A stretch of DNA of 64,000 bases from Antedon mediterranea (GCF_964355755.1 NC_092675.1:18862912-18926911); one strand, 5' to 3'; shown: positions 23,601 to 35,705, numbered from the stretch's first letter. Notes: generated by a model not told the origin, from the sequence alone. A program made the numbers and translations.

Positions 23601-26600
23601 TTTAAAGGCAATTGAAATAATAAATTACAGGGAACAAACGCAACAAGACATCAATCAGTATAATCCCCACAACCACAATATTTTCTAAACAAACGATACT
23701 CAGTCTCAGTATTTCTAAATTGAAAGAAATTGTTATTGTATGATTTGTCAAAGTACGTCAATAGGCCTACTGCTTAGCCAATTTGGTCAACTACGTCAGG
23801 GCTACTGCTTAGCACAAGGCTTAGCCATAGGGTTACCACCTGTATTTTGTAATCCTATTGCTATCATCATAGATGAACCTGTTGCACAGCATTGCACTTA
23901 AATCTGTTTTACTAGGAAACCTGCTTTCTACGGATATGGAATAGTTTTCTTAATGAAAACAACCAATGCATTTGGCTTAATGATTTCCATCCAGTCTGAC
24001 AAATGTACAATTTTAACCCTTAAGATATTGAAATTGTCAAAATCTGCTTTTAAACACTGCACTTGATCTAAGTAGTAAACATCTGGTTTATATGGATGGA
24101 TCATTTTCGTTTTAAACAAGATATGTTTCAATCATTTCTAAGATTTAAAGTAATTCAGTGATTTCCTCAGCAATTAACAAAACACCTTACTTTATTACTA
24201 ATTCATCCTATAAACTGTGTATTATAATAAAAGGAAAAACGTCGTAATCCTATCATGGTCATGATTTACAGACTCGCAAGTCAATTGTTTTGTGGTTCAA
24301 GAATTTTCTGAAATCACAGGTGAAAAGTTACAACAAAAAACATTGATAAAATGCAATTACAGTATAACATAATTAAATTGATTCCTTTTCGATCATGCTG
24401 AGGTTGCGACCAGCAGTTGACATTTAATAATAGAATCACTAATGTTAAGATTTCTTCAGAACATGCAACTTTTATCAACCAGCTCTCCATGGTTTTAAGT
24501 AGTTACAGTTCATGATGGGTTCAAACACTAATGAGGTGATTATGAAAGTAGCCACTGTGCAATACACCATAATGCAATACTCCTCTGGGGTTGTGGTGTT
24601 ACTACTTATTCAACGAATTTGATCTCCTTTGCAATTGAATACACATATTGAATATCTGAAGATATGATTAAGTCATGATATACAGTACACAATACTACAT
24701 TGTACGTACTAGAAATGTGTTTATACTTATAGATGGCTTTCAAATCAAAATCACTTTACAATGTATACATTTCCTGCTAAATAATGTTCTACAGGAATAG
24801 TATAGTTTGTAGTGGATAGCAAAAAATAACTTTGGCTGTTATTAAGGCGTCTGGTTACATAATGTCAAGAATATAGTTAACCAATATTCCAAGCCTTCTA
24901 GTACACAACATACTGTGCTGTACGTCCCAAATACTTGTATTTATACAATTACATTTCTATAACACCAAGTAAATTAAATTATCAACTACATGAAATGTTT
25001 TGTTTGTATTAAGAACTTGAGCTCAGAAACAAACAGGTGGTCAGACAGATTCATCACATGCAACTGGTAAATGCTGTGAATATCGCGCTAACAATACACA
25101 AACTAAAATGACAAACAATGGCAAACATACCATTAGTACTGTAACTTAAGGCAAGATGTAAGTAAGGTGGATAATTAATAAAAGAAGAAGCTAGGTAAAA
25201 TATATAAACAAAATGTGTGAAATTGAGCATTAAAATTCTGCAAGGTCTGTTTAACATAATGTATACAGTAGCTAGTAGGATTATTGTGATAATATTACTG
25301 ACAATTATCTAGCTTTTGTCAACTTTGAAGGTAAAATTTAATTTATATAATTAAACTTGTGGCAAAGCAATTCATCAGGGTCCTCTTGCTTCTATTTTTA
25401 GTTAGAAAATAGTAGTCACACAAACATCATTAGAAAGAACTGTGCTTTTAGTATATTACACACTGTGTTAGTTCAAGTGTATACATAGAGGGGGCAAGTG
25501 AAAATGTACAATATTAACAAACATAAACTTTAACAAAATACAGTACTGTACACGGATTGATTTTTTTCACTAAAAGACAGCATGGCAACATCAACTGAAT
25601 ATAAAAAATAACCAAACCAGAACCAAATTGAAATATTGTATAATATATTAATATTTAAATATTCAATTACTAATACTACTTAGAAAAAAATGCCACTTTC
25701 GAATAAATACAAATGGAAATTTAAGTACATTTCAGATTTTAATTTATTAAGATGATTTCCTATGGATAATCCATTAAATTTATAATGAATAAGTTTGGCA
25801 AAAGTAACATTCTAACCTAACAGTATGGATTGAATTTTGGTATTGTATTATATAGTTTTGTATTCAATTTATAGGATGAAATATCACTAAACAAGAAATA
25901 TTTCTTACAAAAAACGCTGCTCACTTATTGAAAAATATTTTTTATTTCAAATGTTTTTGAATGTGTCATTTTATTGTCACATAATAGTTATTTTACCTGA
26001 AAAAAAAGTAATTTAAAGTAACAAATACTTAAATTGTCTGTCAGACAATGGTTTTGGGGTTTCTTTTCTCTTTTTATATGTGAATAAATATTATTTTTTT
26101 GTTACAGAAGTGAATACTCAATTTCTGTCACTTTAGTTAATTTTATTGCTAAGGTCAAGTCTGGGGGTCACTTCATAACCCTAGACATTTCAAGTGTGAA
26201 GTATCCTATTACAAACACAAACTTTAATGGACTGTTTGGATAATAATTCAATCAATATCTGACAGTGAATTACAGTCAAAAGTCAGTATTATAGTCAAAT
26301 GGGACTCATAAATATCAGAAATGCTTTGGGATTTGTAATTTTAGCATGACATGTCCTAATAGACTCTTTTCCCAGACGTTTTTTGGGGCTAGCAGCTGGT
26401 AATCTATAAATTATAGTGGTGTTTCCATTTTCGCAAAACTGTCGTCCTTAGAACTGATAACTGCTGCTTGCTTTAGCTTCTGATTGAGTAGTTCTAATGG
26501 GACGTAGCGGGCTAGAGCAGCAGCGTGAAAAAACCTAAAAGAATTCCCACAAGGAAGGGATTATGTATAGCATGATGTTCTAAAATGCAAGAGTAATGAG

Positions 26601-29600
26601 TTCAATAAAATTACATTTTTTCGTTCATAAAAATATACCTATAATAAGAAAATGCTGAAATTGCTGAAATTGCCTAAACTTAATGCTCCAAATTATAATA
26701 TTCTATAAAAAAAATATAAAAAAAACGAGAAGAAAAAAACAAAAGTAAAAAATGTAATATTGAGACTAGTCCTAAAAACAAAAATGTTTGAGGTTACAGT
26801 AGAAAAATAAAACAAATTAGGATTTTATAATTTGTAATTGTATTAAACTACTTTGGAATAGTTTAATACAATTACAACCCTGATGATGCAGTACCCACTG
26901 CTTTGCTTGGGCTTGAATCTAATACCTAGCCATCAGCACAAGCTTGGTGGTCTGGAGAGGTATGAACGCCGGGCTAGTGATCTGGAGGATGTGAGTTCGA
27001 GTCCCAACCGAGAATTACTTGCGAATTTTTTCACAAGTATTCTCAAATGTACTTAGTATTAAAGTACAAATTACATCAGATTAGGGCAAAATATTCTGAC
27101 CGATTATTTTATAATTTGTTTATCACAGCCTACATACATTAATAATATCTTTAATCTTTAGGCAGGCTAGTTAACTATACTCTTATTGCCTTTTCCTTCA
27201 GATGGGACATAAAGAAAGTGGTCCCACGTACATACAATGTTCAGATAAAGAACTTGGCACACTTGACATGGAATAGGGGATCATCTCCTGATCGTCAACC
27301 GAGGACAATATTAATTATTAATTAACAAAAAGTGCAAAATCGAAATGAAGTTGAAAATACAATTTAACTTTAATATCACTTTTGCAAGAAACGCATTACT
27401 ATTTTTTTTTTATCTCTGCTCATTAATATAGGCTAGTTTATCAGAGGCAGATTAAATATTAAATTTTAATCAATTTTTGTCAATCGCAACTTTATCTGTA
27501 ATAAACAGATTACACGTTAATTTGTCATTCTTTCTCCGAAAAACGTGTTCCTTCACGAGAAATGTGTCTAAAAAACAACCCAAGAACAGTATTAACATCA
27601 GGCAGCTAAGTATGATTATCTCTACTCATCACTAGTTATCGTAATAAAATGCAAAGAATGGGCATGCATTGCAATAAATCATAGCTCCAACATGTCAATA
27701 AAGAGATATTTAAATTAAGAACGAGAACTGTAATGATCATTTCAAGGACAGTTGGCAATTCAAGAGGTAAAATATAAGGGTCAACTGCAATTGCTTTCAT
27801 TTATTTAATTATGCCATATTATTAATTATATTTTTTCCCAAGTTGTTTGTAGTATATTTAATTAAGCTTGGTTTCCACTAGGACGCAATACAAAGAGCAA
27901 CGCTTTTTGACCAATCGCGACATGATGGATCATAATCTATCGCATCGTGATTGGTCAGATTACTTGTGTTGTCCTTACCTCATCTTGCCCTTACGCCATT
28001 GTGATGCATCATAGTAGGTTTAAATTGTTGTAAAGTTGTTAAATCATTTTTACTGATTAAGAACACAATTCCTTCTACTTCAACCCTCTCTATCCCCCCC
28101 CCCCCCCCAAAAAAAATATTTTGACGAAGGAATGAATGGATGTATTAATGTACAGTAAAAAGTACAAATGTATTACCGATTTCTTTTTTTTTTCATGTTG
28201 ATGAAAGGGAAAATTTTTTTTTTCAAATTGATGATTAAAGCCCCCTTCCCTACGTTTTTTAGATCTAATTTAAGATCACAAACTATATTTAATGTAAAAA
28301 TAATACTATATGGTCCTTTTGCGATAACTTTTTTCGTCTTTAAACGGTTAAAAATGTGAAAAATAAGTCGATTCTAATAATTATAGCGGCCCGCTATAAA
28401 TCCCAAAATGCAGTGCGCGCGGATTGATATTTTTGCTTTTCACCTGTAATTCGCCCACTTTTCGATCGATCGTGAGGCCAAAACAAATGGAAGACTCCTA
28501 ACTTTTCAGCGAAAATACCGGTTTTTCCCCAATTTGTATCAACGGAGTCTGGCAAAAATAGAAAGACAATTAATGCAGCAACTATACAACGTCAGGCTAG
28601 GTATATAGCTAGCGTACGATGTTCGTACGTTACCGATGTTTACCAGCTAGGCCTACAAAACTAAGCCTAGCTAGGCTAGGCCTAAGACCGTCCACGAGAG
28701 GTCGATCGCCGCGAGCTACTTAGGTAGTGCATTGTTTCTCACTTTTTATCATAATTTACCATAAAACGTACATTTAAGACAAGGAATGACATGGTTTAAT
28801 GTTTTTAAAGTGATATATATGTATTATTTTCCAAAAAAGGGGTCTTTAACTAAATTTATGAAATCTGAAAGCATATTCATTGATATTTTTATAGACAATT
28901 TTTTAATTGATTTGATTAATAAGAAGTTTCAAAACACCGCAATCTAGTATGATCAAATAAATTCAATAACAATTAAAAAAATCTTGAAAGATTAGCCTTC
29001 AGTCTAGCTTCGCTTAGACTGTAAATGTTCTAAATTGTATAGGATAGAAAAAATTGGCTAATTCTAAACTATATTTAATAGTACTACTGTAAACTAATTG
29101 ATAGTCAACTAAATTCAGGGTATTTTATAGATCACATTTCAACACAGAGACATTGATATTTTAAAAATATTTAAATGAGAGTACAAATTAACCCAGTAAG
29201 CTTAACAATTATTCTTTCTTTTGTGGCTTCAGTAAAAACCTGCCTGAAGAGCTAAATTGTATAGATTTACCAGTGCTAGGTTATGTAATTAATGTTGAAT
29301 TCAACTATTGCTTGCAGCTGATTACTCATTCATCAATGATGCTAGTGGGATAATTACCTACCTTAGAGGGACAAAATAGTTGAACGGCGAAAATGAATCT
29401 AGGTTGTTTATCTTTAATATTGCTGTTCTACTTAACAACCTCTATCCATTTACATTGCACAGTTGGCTTTAATATTGACAGTTTCTTCTTGGCATTTACA
29501 CAGCCTGCTGTTAAACATTTATGTAAATAAAGTTGTGTAGTTTAGCGAGCAGTTAGCCAAGCTCACTCACCTTAATCGAACACAGGCTCCGCATCTTGAA

Positions 29601-32600
29601 CCACCATAAGCTCTTGTGACATGCTTCTTGGTCTGAGAAATTCGCATTAGTTTCTTAGGGCGAGCTGCAACAACCTGTAAAAAAAAAGAAACATAGGTTT
29701 GTTAAAACTAACTAAAAGCCAATGACGAGTGTACAGTAATAGTTAAATAACTCTCCCAATACACAATTCTCTGAAAACCGAAATTCCCTCAAAAACCAGA
29801 CTTTTCTTTCAGACTTACAAAATGTCAACAAATTAAAAATAAAAACATGGAAAGCCAGACATACAACATTATATTATACTGTTTAGAATGTTTCTATATG
29901 TAAAAATAACTCAAAATTACAGTATTTAAAAACACACATCTTAAAAGAATACCATGATAGATGAAGGGCTACTGTACATAGAGATTTTGCAAGAAGATAA
30001 TATATTATTAATGCTCCAATATCTAGCCAAAAGACAAACACAAAGTCTGCAATTTATAACGGCTATAAAGAGTATTTGATTATTTACAACAATGTTGTAA
30101 ATTACTAATAATAGTGTGTATCCCGCTTGGAATTATCATTTGGACTCCATTGATCCTATGTACTCCTACAACTATTAATCAACAGCTAAAAAGATAAGAG
30201 CATTTGAAGTTCTAATACCTTTATTAATTTATGTCACAAAATCCGATTATATGTAACACGATTCATTTTATTTACAATATTCTAACATGCATTTGATTAA
30301 TTAAATGGATAAGACAAATAGGAAATATTATTATCAATTCACCAATACATGTCAACTGAAAAATGATTTCATAAAGAACACACCTACGCGTTCTAAATCA
30401 CGACAGCCAAGGTACAGCTGAAGGTTCAGTACATTGAATTGAAGGGAGTATTGGGCATCAAGACATAGGAGCAAGGACATTTCTTTTTCATTTAAGAAAT
30501 ATCAGTGTATTTTGTCATAGTTAATGTACTTCCACAGTCCAACTTGCATCAGCGTTGGTGCAAATTTATATTTTTCAGGACGGTTTTTGTGGAAGTTGCT
30601 ACTGTTAATTTCCTGGTGAAATGTTTTCTCTTTCTCTTTTGTATATTTTGTATTGTATATGGATGTACAGGAAATGATTAATTTTTAAGCCATCAGAGAC
30701 AACTAATTGATTTTTTTTTCTCTCTTTTGTGGCGTAAACAACGCTTTAATTTACATTATTATCATAATAGTCATCATAACATCTTCATATTATTTTCATC
30801 ATTTCATTACCTATTGAGAGCTAATGTTTAAGATTGGTATAATTTTGTTTAAGGTTTTTGTCAGCTGCTAGCAACATGAATGTTTCTGTAGATCAATATC
30901 CCTATAGATATCATCAGTGCGTTGTCATTCAACCTTGTAACACATATTTTGCATGAGATAACAGCACTGAACATAACGAATGAGCATTCTGGAGGCACAA
31001 GCAAGCTCAAGAGAGGATACACACTGTACAACAGTGAATAACATTTCAGTTGTGGCTTGATGGAGTAAATACTTTTATCCCAGTCAGCTATTGTAGATTG
31101 TAATCAGCTTTGTGTCTCTACAGGCATAACTCGTTCAGATTATTTATTGCTACTAATATCTGGCGATTGATTTATTTTTGTCCTTTTTTCATTAATCAAT
31201 CCCTTTCTATTAACCGAACAATCATCAATCGTACTACTGCATATCGGTCAAATTACCCTTTTTAAGTTTTTAAATTTTACTTTCTTGAATACAACCAAAC
31301 TACAATGTAATTGAATAACTATGAATGCTAAATATTAGATTATAAAAGAGAAATCTTAAATGAGAAATGGATTGTGACGAAACACTAAAAAAAAAAGGAA
31401 AAACCTGAAATTGTAAGAAAACATTAAGAAACATAAAAAGTAAAGCCAGAAATGGGACACTGATTGTACGAAAGCAAAAGAAGATTAAAAAGCAAAACCT
31501 GAATTGGTGTATTGTTTTTCTTTGATTATTTTTATAATTACTAATTAAAATGCGCATTATATGTTTGCTAATGTATTATACAGAACTAGATACTAGTAAA
31601 ATCAATCAAAACTTTTACACTAGTGTTCTATTTACAGAGTACAGGCCTGTCCAATGGGCTATAAAATCTCAATTCTTTAAAAGAAGGTTTATTTTTAAAC
31701 TGTTTTTAAAGTCCCATTGTCAAGTTTTATAACTTATTTTCTATGAACCCCTGCTAGTTTCTGCTGAAACATAATAACATAACATGTTTTTATTTAAATA
31801 CTAATAAATTGTTAATTTGGATTAAATGCTACATCTGTTAACATACACTCATGAACCGAATGATGTCACAGGATCATCTCTGATTTTACAAGTTATGTAC
31901 AATATAAAGTCTTGATAAATTTCAATGTTTTTTTTCTCAATGTATTGCGTCATACCATGTGCCATAAATTCAAACACACTCTCCTAAAAAGTGGCAGTTA
32001 AAAACAGTGACAGTATTTGCATTAGTTAAGATTTATTAATTCAATTCTAACAAACAAAATGTATCCATTAAAGCGAAATAAATACATTAAATGTAACTGG
32101 CCAGAAGACTTCAAATGTTCCGATAATTTCATTCAGATCTTTTTAGCAGTGTTGTTGTAGTAGCTGTTGAAATAAGTATGCAGTTCCGACACTTATGCCT
32201 AGATAAAACTGTAATTTAATCTACAGTATCTGTAAAAAACGATAGAAAAAACAACCGACGACGCATATTAAAGCTCTACACAGATAACTTGCAAATCCTA
32301 TGAGATACTTAGAATGATGCAAAAAAAAAACAAAAACACTTATACATATTTTTCACACCTCACCGATATTTCTGAAACCCAGTCCAAAATAGATTAATAA
32401 CATCTTTACATTGTACAAAAACCGTATGTTGGGAAGCTTTATCTTTTTTAACCAAGTTACAATTACAGGTAGCATAAAGATCTTTTCACTCAACTCTAAA
32501 GGGACCTAACTTGATTTGTTTGTACTGTAGCTATAGTAGGATACGAGCTTTAGTATTTTGTGACGTTTCTATGTTGTGCACTTTGTCAAAAGCATTCTTT

Positions 32601-35600
32601 TTTATTAAACGAAATTAAAAATGTTTAATTAACTTAAATGACAGCACTCAACATGAAGGGACCCTTAGGGGAGAAGAAAGTTATGGTATGTGTCATCCAC
32701 ACCTGTGTGCAATTCAGCACAGTAGGCTGCAAGTCGCAGGTTATTCCCCCATTTACTGTACATTTAGGTTAGACAAAAAACTGATCAACTCTAATACAGT
32801 TGATCATTAAATACTACAAAAACCACCACAGGTCATCTTAAACTACAGTTAAAAGGTTTTTAGAAAAGTTCAATAACACAATTTGAAAAAAATAAAACAC
32901 AGACAACCAAAAAAACATATCACCATGATATGCTCTTACAAATTATTCAAATGAATAGATTTCTTAGATATACTAGAGTAGAAGTAAGAATGTCTGGAGG
33001 CTATAATAATCTGTTTCCGTAGAATAGCAGTAGAATACATAAGACAAGAATGCAAAAAGATTATTAGAAAATAGTTAAAACTGGTAATATGTAGATCTCT
33101 TTGAAGAATGATGTGCATAATAAAATGACTTTGTAAAGTCAAAAACATGCTCAAATGCACAGCTCAAGACTAGGCCACAATAGTTAGAAAACAACTGCTA
33201 CAGGCTATAAAAATATTCCTTTGTGTACGCTTGTTGTCTTAAGCCTAGTCTACACTATCAAACTTCATGTGACCATAGCTCAAGACTAGGCCACAATAGT
33301 TAGAAAACAACTGCTACAGGCTATTAAAATATTCCTTTGTGTACGCTTGTTGTCTTAAGCCTTGTCTACACTATCAAACTTCATGTGACAAAAAAATGTG
33401 ATGTGCCAATATATGGACATGATGATGTCATACCAAATAAAATCTATGTTTGTTCCATATATAAAAAGTGTACATGGAAAAGTTGTTTTCCACGACAGAC
33501 CACTACCATATTTGGGCATATCCCTACCATATTTGATCACATCACACTTTTTTTGTCAAACTAGTTTGATAGTGTAGACAGAGCTTTTACACTCCTATTC
33601 AAGAGACGAGTTCTTGTGAAACAAACAAATTGCAATATATTTTTCAACAGTAGTCAACACTTATTGAGGGAACACCAAATTATGGAACACTGCTTGGTTT
33701 TTTTTTTTTTTTTTTCACCAACCAAATCTCCAAAACAATCTATTTTAAAATTAATTCTAATTCATAAAGCATGAATCTTGTGTCTTAAAAACTTTCTTTG
33801 CAGTAATTGCCTATATTTTATCAAATAAAAGTCTAAAAATATTTTAGATCTAAAATGATTATTGTAAAGTACTGTACAGCTCTATCAAATTATACTGGGC
33901 AGGCAGCCATTGGTAAACAGCAATTGGGCTTGGTTGATTTTACCAATCTGAACAAGAAGTATTCAGATTGGATAGGTGTTTTATTTTGTTAAGCCGATTT
34001 TTCCACCATGCGAAATTGTTCACATGTATTCGTGTTTCCATCTTCCAAATCTCTCTCTATGCATGTATATGCTGACGTTTTTAAATCGTGTGAACTAATT
34101 TGCCTGGTGCAAAATCAGCTTTAACTTTGCAACTCTTCAACTGCAAGCTTATTCAAAGAGATTCTTATTCAATAATTAATAAACATTATACAAACTTACA
34201 CCTGGTAGCTTGCATCTGCAATCTCCACATCTGACTGGTGAAGCTCGTTTCTTCTGATAAAGGTAGGTTAACTTACCCCCTGCAAACATAAAAAAAAAAA
34301 AATTAAAATCATTATCATCAAAAATTATTAAATTATACTATTTCAAGAATCTAGTGTAACTAGCAAGCGTAATAACATAAAGAACATATTTAAAAAATAA
34401 TTAGATTTTGCAGAGTAATGATATTTAAATGACTCCTCATAATAAACAAAACTTTATTGGTTACTATACAACATATTGACAGTTTGGATGTATTCTTGTG
34501 AAAATGTATACAAAACCGGAAACATAGACCCTCCCGATAAATGTTTAATTATATTTGTAAAAAAAAACACAATATCACGTAATAATATCCAACTGTTAAT
34601 TTAAAAATAGGTTTCAAAGTTTTTCATTATAATTGTTTATAATGAAATTTAATACACATTGAAATGGAATGTTAAATGTAAACTTTAATAATAAATAAAA
34701 TTATGACACGGAAAAGGTCTCAATGACAGAAAGCAATTAAGAAAGTTTGCGTCAAAAGGTTTCCTCTTGATTAGTCATACGAAAACAATCTTAAAAATCT
34801 GAAACACATAGAGGGCAGCAAACCACAACAACTTACCTGGTGTCTTTGAACTGTGACCGGAATAAATTGAAAAAGAAACAAAAAAAAAAGAATGTTAAAT
34901 TAGACAATCAAAGTATTCTATTGTTGTCATTGTCGACAAATAAATGCAATGAATTTACTTATTGATATATTCAAGTAATATCAATCTATGGCTTTTAACT
35001 TCTTTTTACCTTTCATGAACAATCTACAGTATTATTTTGCAAAAAAAAAATTGATTAATTAGATAAACCATTAAAGTTTACAATTATTATAATCTATAAT
35101 TATTAATATAACCTATGGCCTAGTTTTTTTTTTTATCATAGAAGCATGTCAATTATGTTGGGTTTTCTTTTTAATTAAAAAATGATTAATTTCAATCAAA
35201 TCTAAAAAGTACATTAAATCATGAATAATAATCTACATGAAGAATATTCTCACATCAAAATATATTTAATTTATTATAACTTTAGTGTAGCAGGTTCTCT
35301 TCTATTTCATATGTTTATTTCAAATGAAATAGATTGGTTTACCCCTTCAAGTTAATGTTCCTTTCTACACAGCAGATGAATATGAGAAAAACAACATTCA
35401 TCGCATTAAGTCAAGAAAGGGTAAATACTTTGTTATCACTAATTTATCAGTAAAAGTGTAACAACCAAAAATGATATATCTTTTCATTTAACTCCAATAG
35501 TTAATCCATCAAATTTTTTTCTTCTTAAACCATCTGGAGACCATCATCTTTAAAATAAACTGTTAGTGTAGTACTTACATTTTGACTAAGTTTGACTTAG

Positions 35601-35643
35601 TGTTGTAGGAGAGTCTTCTCCTGTAGGTCAGTCTTTGTACCAT
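17622..35643 (-). CDS. RPL34: Large ribosomal subunit protein eL34 (RPL34), complete
   Basis: Structural protein of the 60S subunit. Five coding exons on the minus strand: 35643-35579, 34850-34837, 34279-34200, 29674-29571 and 17700-17622; all junctions are GT-AG and in phase. The joined product is 113 residues, against 117 in human. It opens [18 protein letters not shown], has the ISKTPGGKL block (22-30), two zinc-ribbon CxxC pairs (Cys44/47 and Cys81/84), TRAYGGS (73-79) and [18 protein letters not shown] near the end. An acceptor TGTAG lies seven bases before the ATG, so the 5' UTR begins in an upstream non-coding exon. Two oddities are a 14-nt second coding exon and an 11.9-kb last intron, both unusual for a ribosomal protein gene. 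It is divergent with the lipase at 38.4 kb. Confidence 0.95.
19130..19290 (+). mobile_element. tRNA-derived SINE
   Basis: A box-like TGGCGCAGTGTG at 19140-19151 and B box-like AGTTCGCATTG at 19192-19202, with RNA polymerase III promoter spacing. The body continues into TTCAAGACACTTGTGTTTGC and CTCTCCACCCAGGTGTACAA, a block I recognise from 3' parts of deuterostome tRNA SINEs. It does not fold as a functional tRNA. Confidence 0.7.
20171..20500. repeat. 66-bp minisatellite, five near-identical units
   Basis: Five head-to-tail 66-bp units starting at 20171, 20237, 20303, 20369 and 20435, differing mainly by an A/C change (GTGTAAAAAAG or GTGTCAAAAAG). Because 66 is a multiple of three, one minus-strand frame stays open (20159-20527) and reads a hydrophobic 22-residue repeat containing [20 protein letters not shown]. 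Near identity indicates recent expansion. Protein expression is not supported. Confidence 0.92.
20816..22972. mobile_element. hAT-like non-autonomous transposon, 2.16 kb
   Basis: Ends are CAGGGCTGCAAATTAA and its perfect inverse TTAATTTGCAGCCCTG, flanked by the direct repeat TACTTA (20810-20815, 22973-22978). A CAGGG... terminus with a short duplication is typical of hAT elements, though 8 bp is the usual length and 6 bp here suggests a hAT subgroup. Just inside the left end lie GGTCGCATTTGCGACC and related palindromic words; near the right end, repeated GGTGCTACCA words. A CpG-richer patch (about 21000-21300) could be a former promoter. No transposase domain was recognised. A dispersed repeat at 22620-22855 lies inside it. 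Confidence 0.8.
22620..22855 (+). repeat. Dispersed repeat, copy 2, with C/G homopolymer runs
   Basis: Shares CTTGCGTGAATATAA, CAGTGCCTAAAA, GTGCTCAGAAAT and the C-rich run plus CTGCGC end with 14198-14575. It contains C9 (about 22756), G-rich (about 22770-22782) and C14 runs in inverted relation, able to form a hairpin or quadruplex/i-motif structures. Confidence 0.6.
25887..25921 (-). repeat. 35-bp inverted twin of 12143-12177
   Basis: Perfect inverse complement of 12143-12177, inside RPL34 intron 4. Similarity stops at both edges. Confidence 0.75.
26353..26535 (-). mobile_element. Truncated SINE copy (3' part of the 11434-11856 family)
   Basis: Read on the minus strand it matches about 11686-11856: TTTTTCACGCTGCTGCTCTA at one end, AAGCTAAAGCA, GACAGTTTTGCGA, TATAATTTATAGATT, CAGCTGCT, AAAAAACGTCTGGGAAA and GAGTCTAT at the other. 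The 5S-like and B-box parts are missing. It is either 5'-truncated or a different SINE sharing the same 3' domain. Confidence 0.75.
26940..27060 (+). mobile_element. tRNA-like SINE fragment
   Basis: A clear B box AGTTCGAGTCC at 26994-27004 is preceded by a degenerate A-box-like TGGTGGTCTGG near 26946. The T-arm and acceptor stems do not pair properly, so this is not a functional tRNA. An imperfect palindrome (ACTTGCGAA...TTCACAAGT) follows. Confidence 0.55.
27865..28020 (+). mobile_element. MITE, AGC(G/T)TGGTTCCCA family, incomplete copy C
   Basis: Left end TTA followed by AGCTTGGTTTCCACTAGGAC and GCAATAC matches the family ends at 17237 and 58825. No right terminus with the inverted TGGGAACC word follows, so the element is truncated or decayed; the right boundary is approximate. 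Confidence 0.55.
33161..33392 (+). repeat. 116-bp tandem duplication
   Basis: AGCTCAAGACTAGGCCACAA begins at 33161 and again at 33277. The copies are nearly identical through TCTACACTATCAAACTTCAT. The unit includes the left end of the adjoining MITE, so the duplication happened after that insertion. Confidence 0.85.
33358..33585. mobile_element. MITE, AGCTCTGTCTACACTATC family, copy 1
   Basis: Left AGCCTTGTCTACACTATCAA, right inverse of AGCTCTGTCTACACTATCAA. TTA on the left and TTT on the right suggest a decayed TWA duplication. The interior shares GTGATGTGCC, CATATTTGGGCATATC and CACATCACACTTTT with the copies at 46747 and 52373. Non-coding. Confidence 0.75.
34837..34850 (-). other. RPL34: 14-nt microexon of RPL34
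   Basis: On the minus strand TTCAAAGACACCAG lies between a long pyrimidine tract ending CACAG and a GTAAGT donor. It completes Ile (AT|T) from exon 1, encodes Ser-Lys-Thr-Pro and gives the first base of Gly. The resulting ISKTPGG matches the conserved eL34 segment with no gap. Omitting it would shift the frame, so it must be constitutive. Confidence 0.9.
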
Positions 35644-35649
35644 GATATC
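35644..35649 (-). promoter_or_regulatory. Start context and 5' splice boundary of RPL34 coding exon 1
   Basis: GATATC precedes the ATG on the minus strand; TTAACAATGTAG just before it is a plausible acceptor. The 5' UTR must begin elsewhere, upstream of 35.7 kb on the minus strand. Confidence 0.6.
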
Positions 35650-35705
35650 CTACATTGTTAAAAATTAAGAATTTGACAGGCTATGCTATTAATTATACTA
35701 ATAGT

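Larger units (their letters stand above)
17701..29570 (-). other. RPL34 intron 4, 11.9 kb, repeat-filled
   Basis: Bounded on the minus strand by GTGAGTGAGC after 29571 and TTTTCCAG before 17700. It holds a tRNA-type SINE (19.1 kb), a 66-bp minisatellite (20.2 kb), a 2.16-kb hAT-like element, the 35-bp repeat copy, the SINE tail at 26.4 kb, a second tRNA-like element and a half MITE. The rest is AT-rich. No nested gene or convincing snoRNA was found. Confidence 0.85.
29675..34199 (-). other. RPL34 intron 3, 4.5 kb
   Basis: GTAAGT donor at 34199 and TTTTTTTACAG acceptor before 29674. It contains a 116-bp tandem duplication and a MITE at 33.2-33.6 kb. Frames at 31300-31557 minus, 31550-31732 plus and 32936-33160 minus are low-complexity and unsupported. 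Confidence 0.8.

Noticed and set aside
23928-24131. 67-codon minus frame with protein-like composition inside RPL34 intron 4
   Set aside because: No homology recognised, no splice sites that would link it to anything, and the length is expected by chance in AT-rich DNA.
26940-27060. Functional tRNA gene
   Set aside because: A B box is present, but the acceptor and T stems do not pair and the A box is degenerate.
30693-30777. Possible box C/D snoRNA on the minus strand in RPL34 intron 3 (ATGATGA at 30777-30771, CTGA at 30696-30693)
   Set aside because: Spacing is acceptable, but the bases flanking the boxes do not form a terminal stem and no internal C'/D' pair is convincing.
31300-31557. 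85-codon minus frame rich in Phe and Leu
   Set aside because: Low-complexity AT-rich intron sequence, no splice support or homology.
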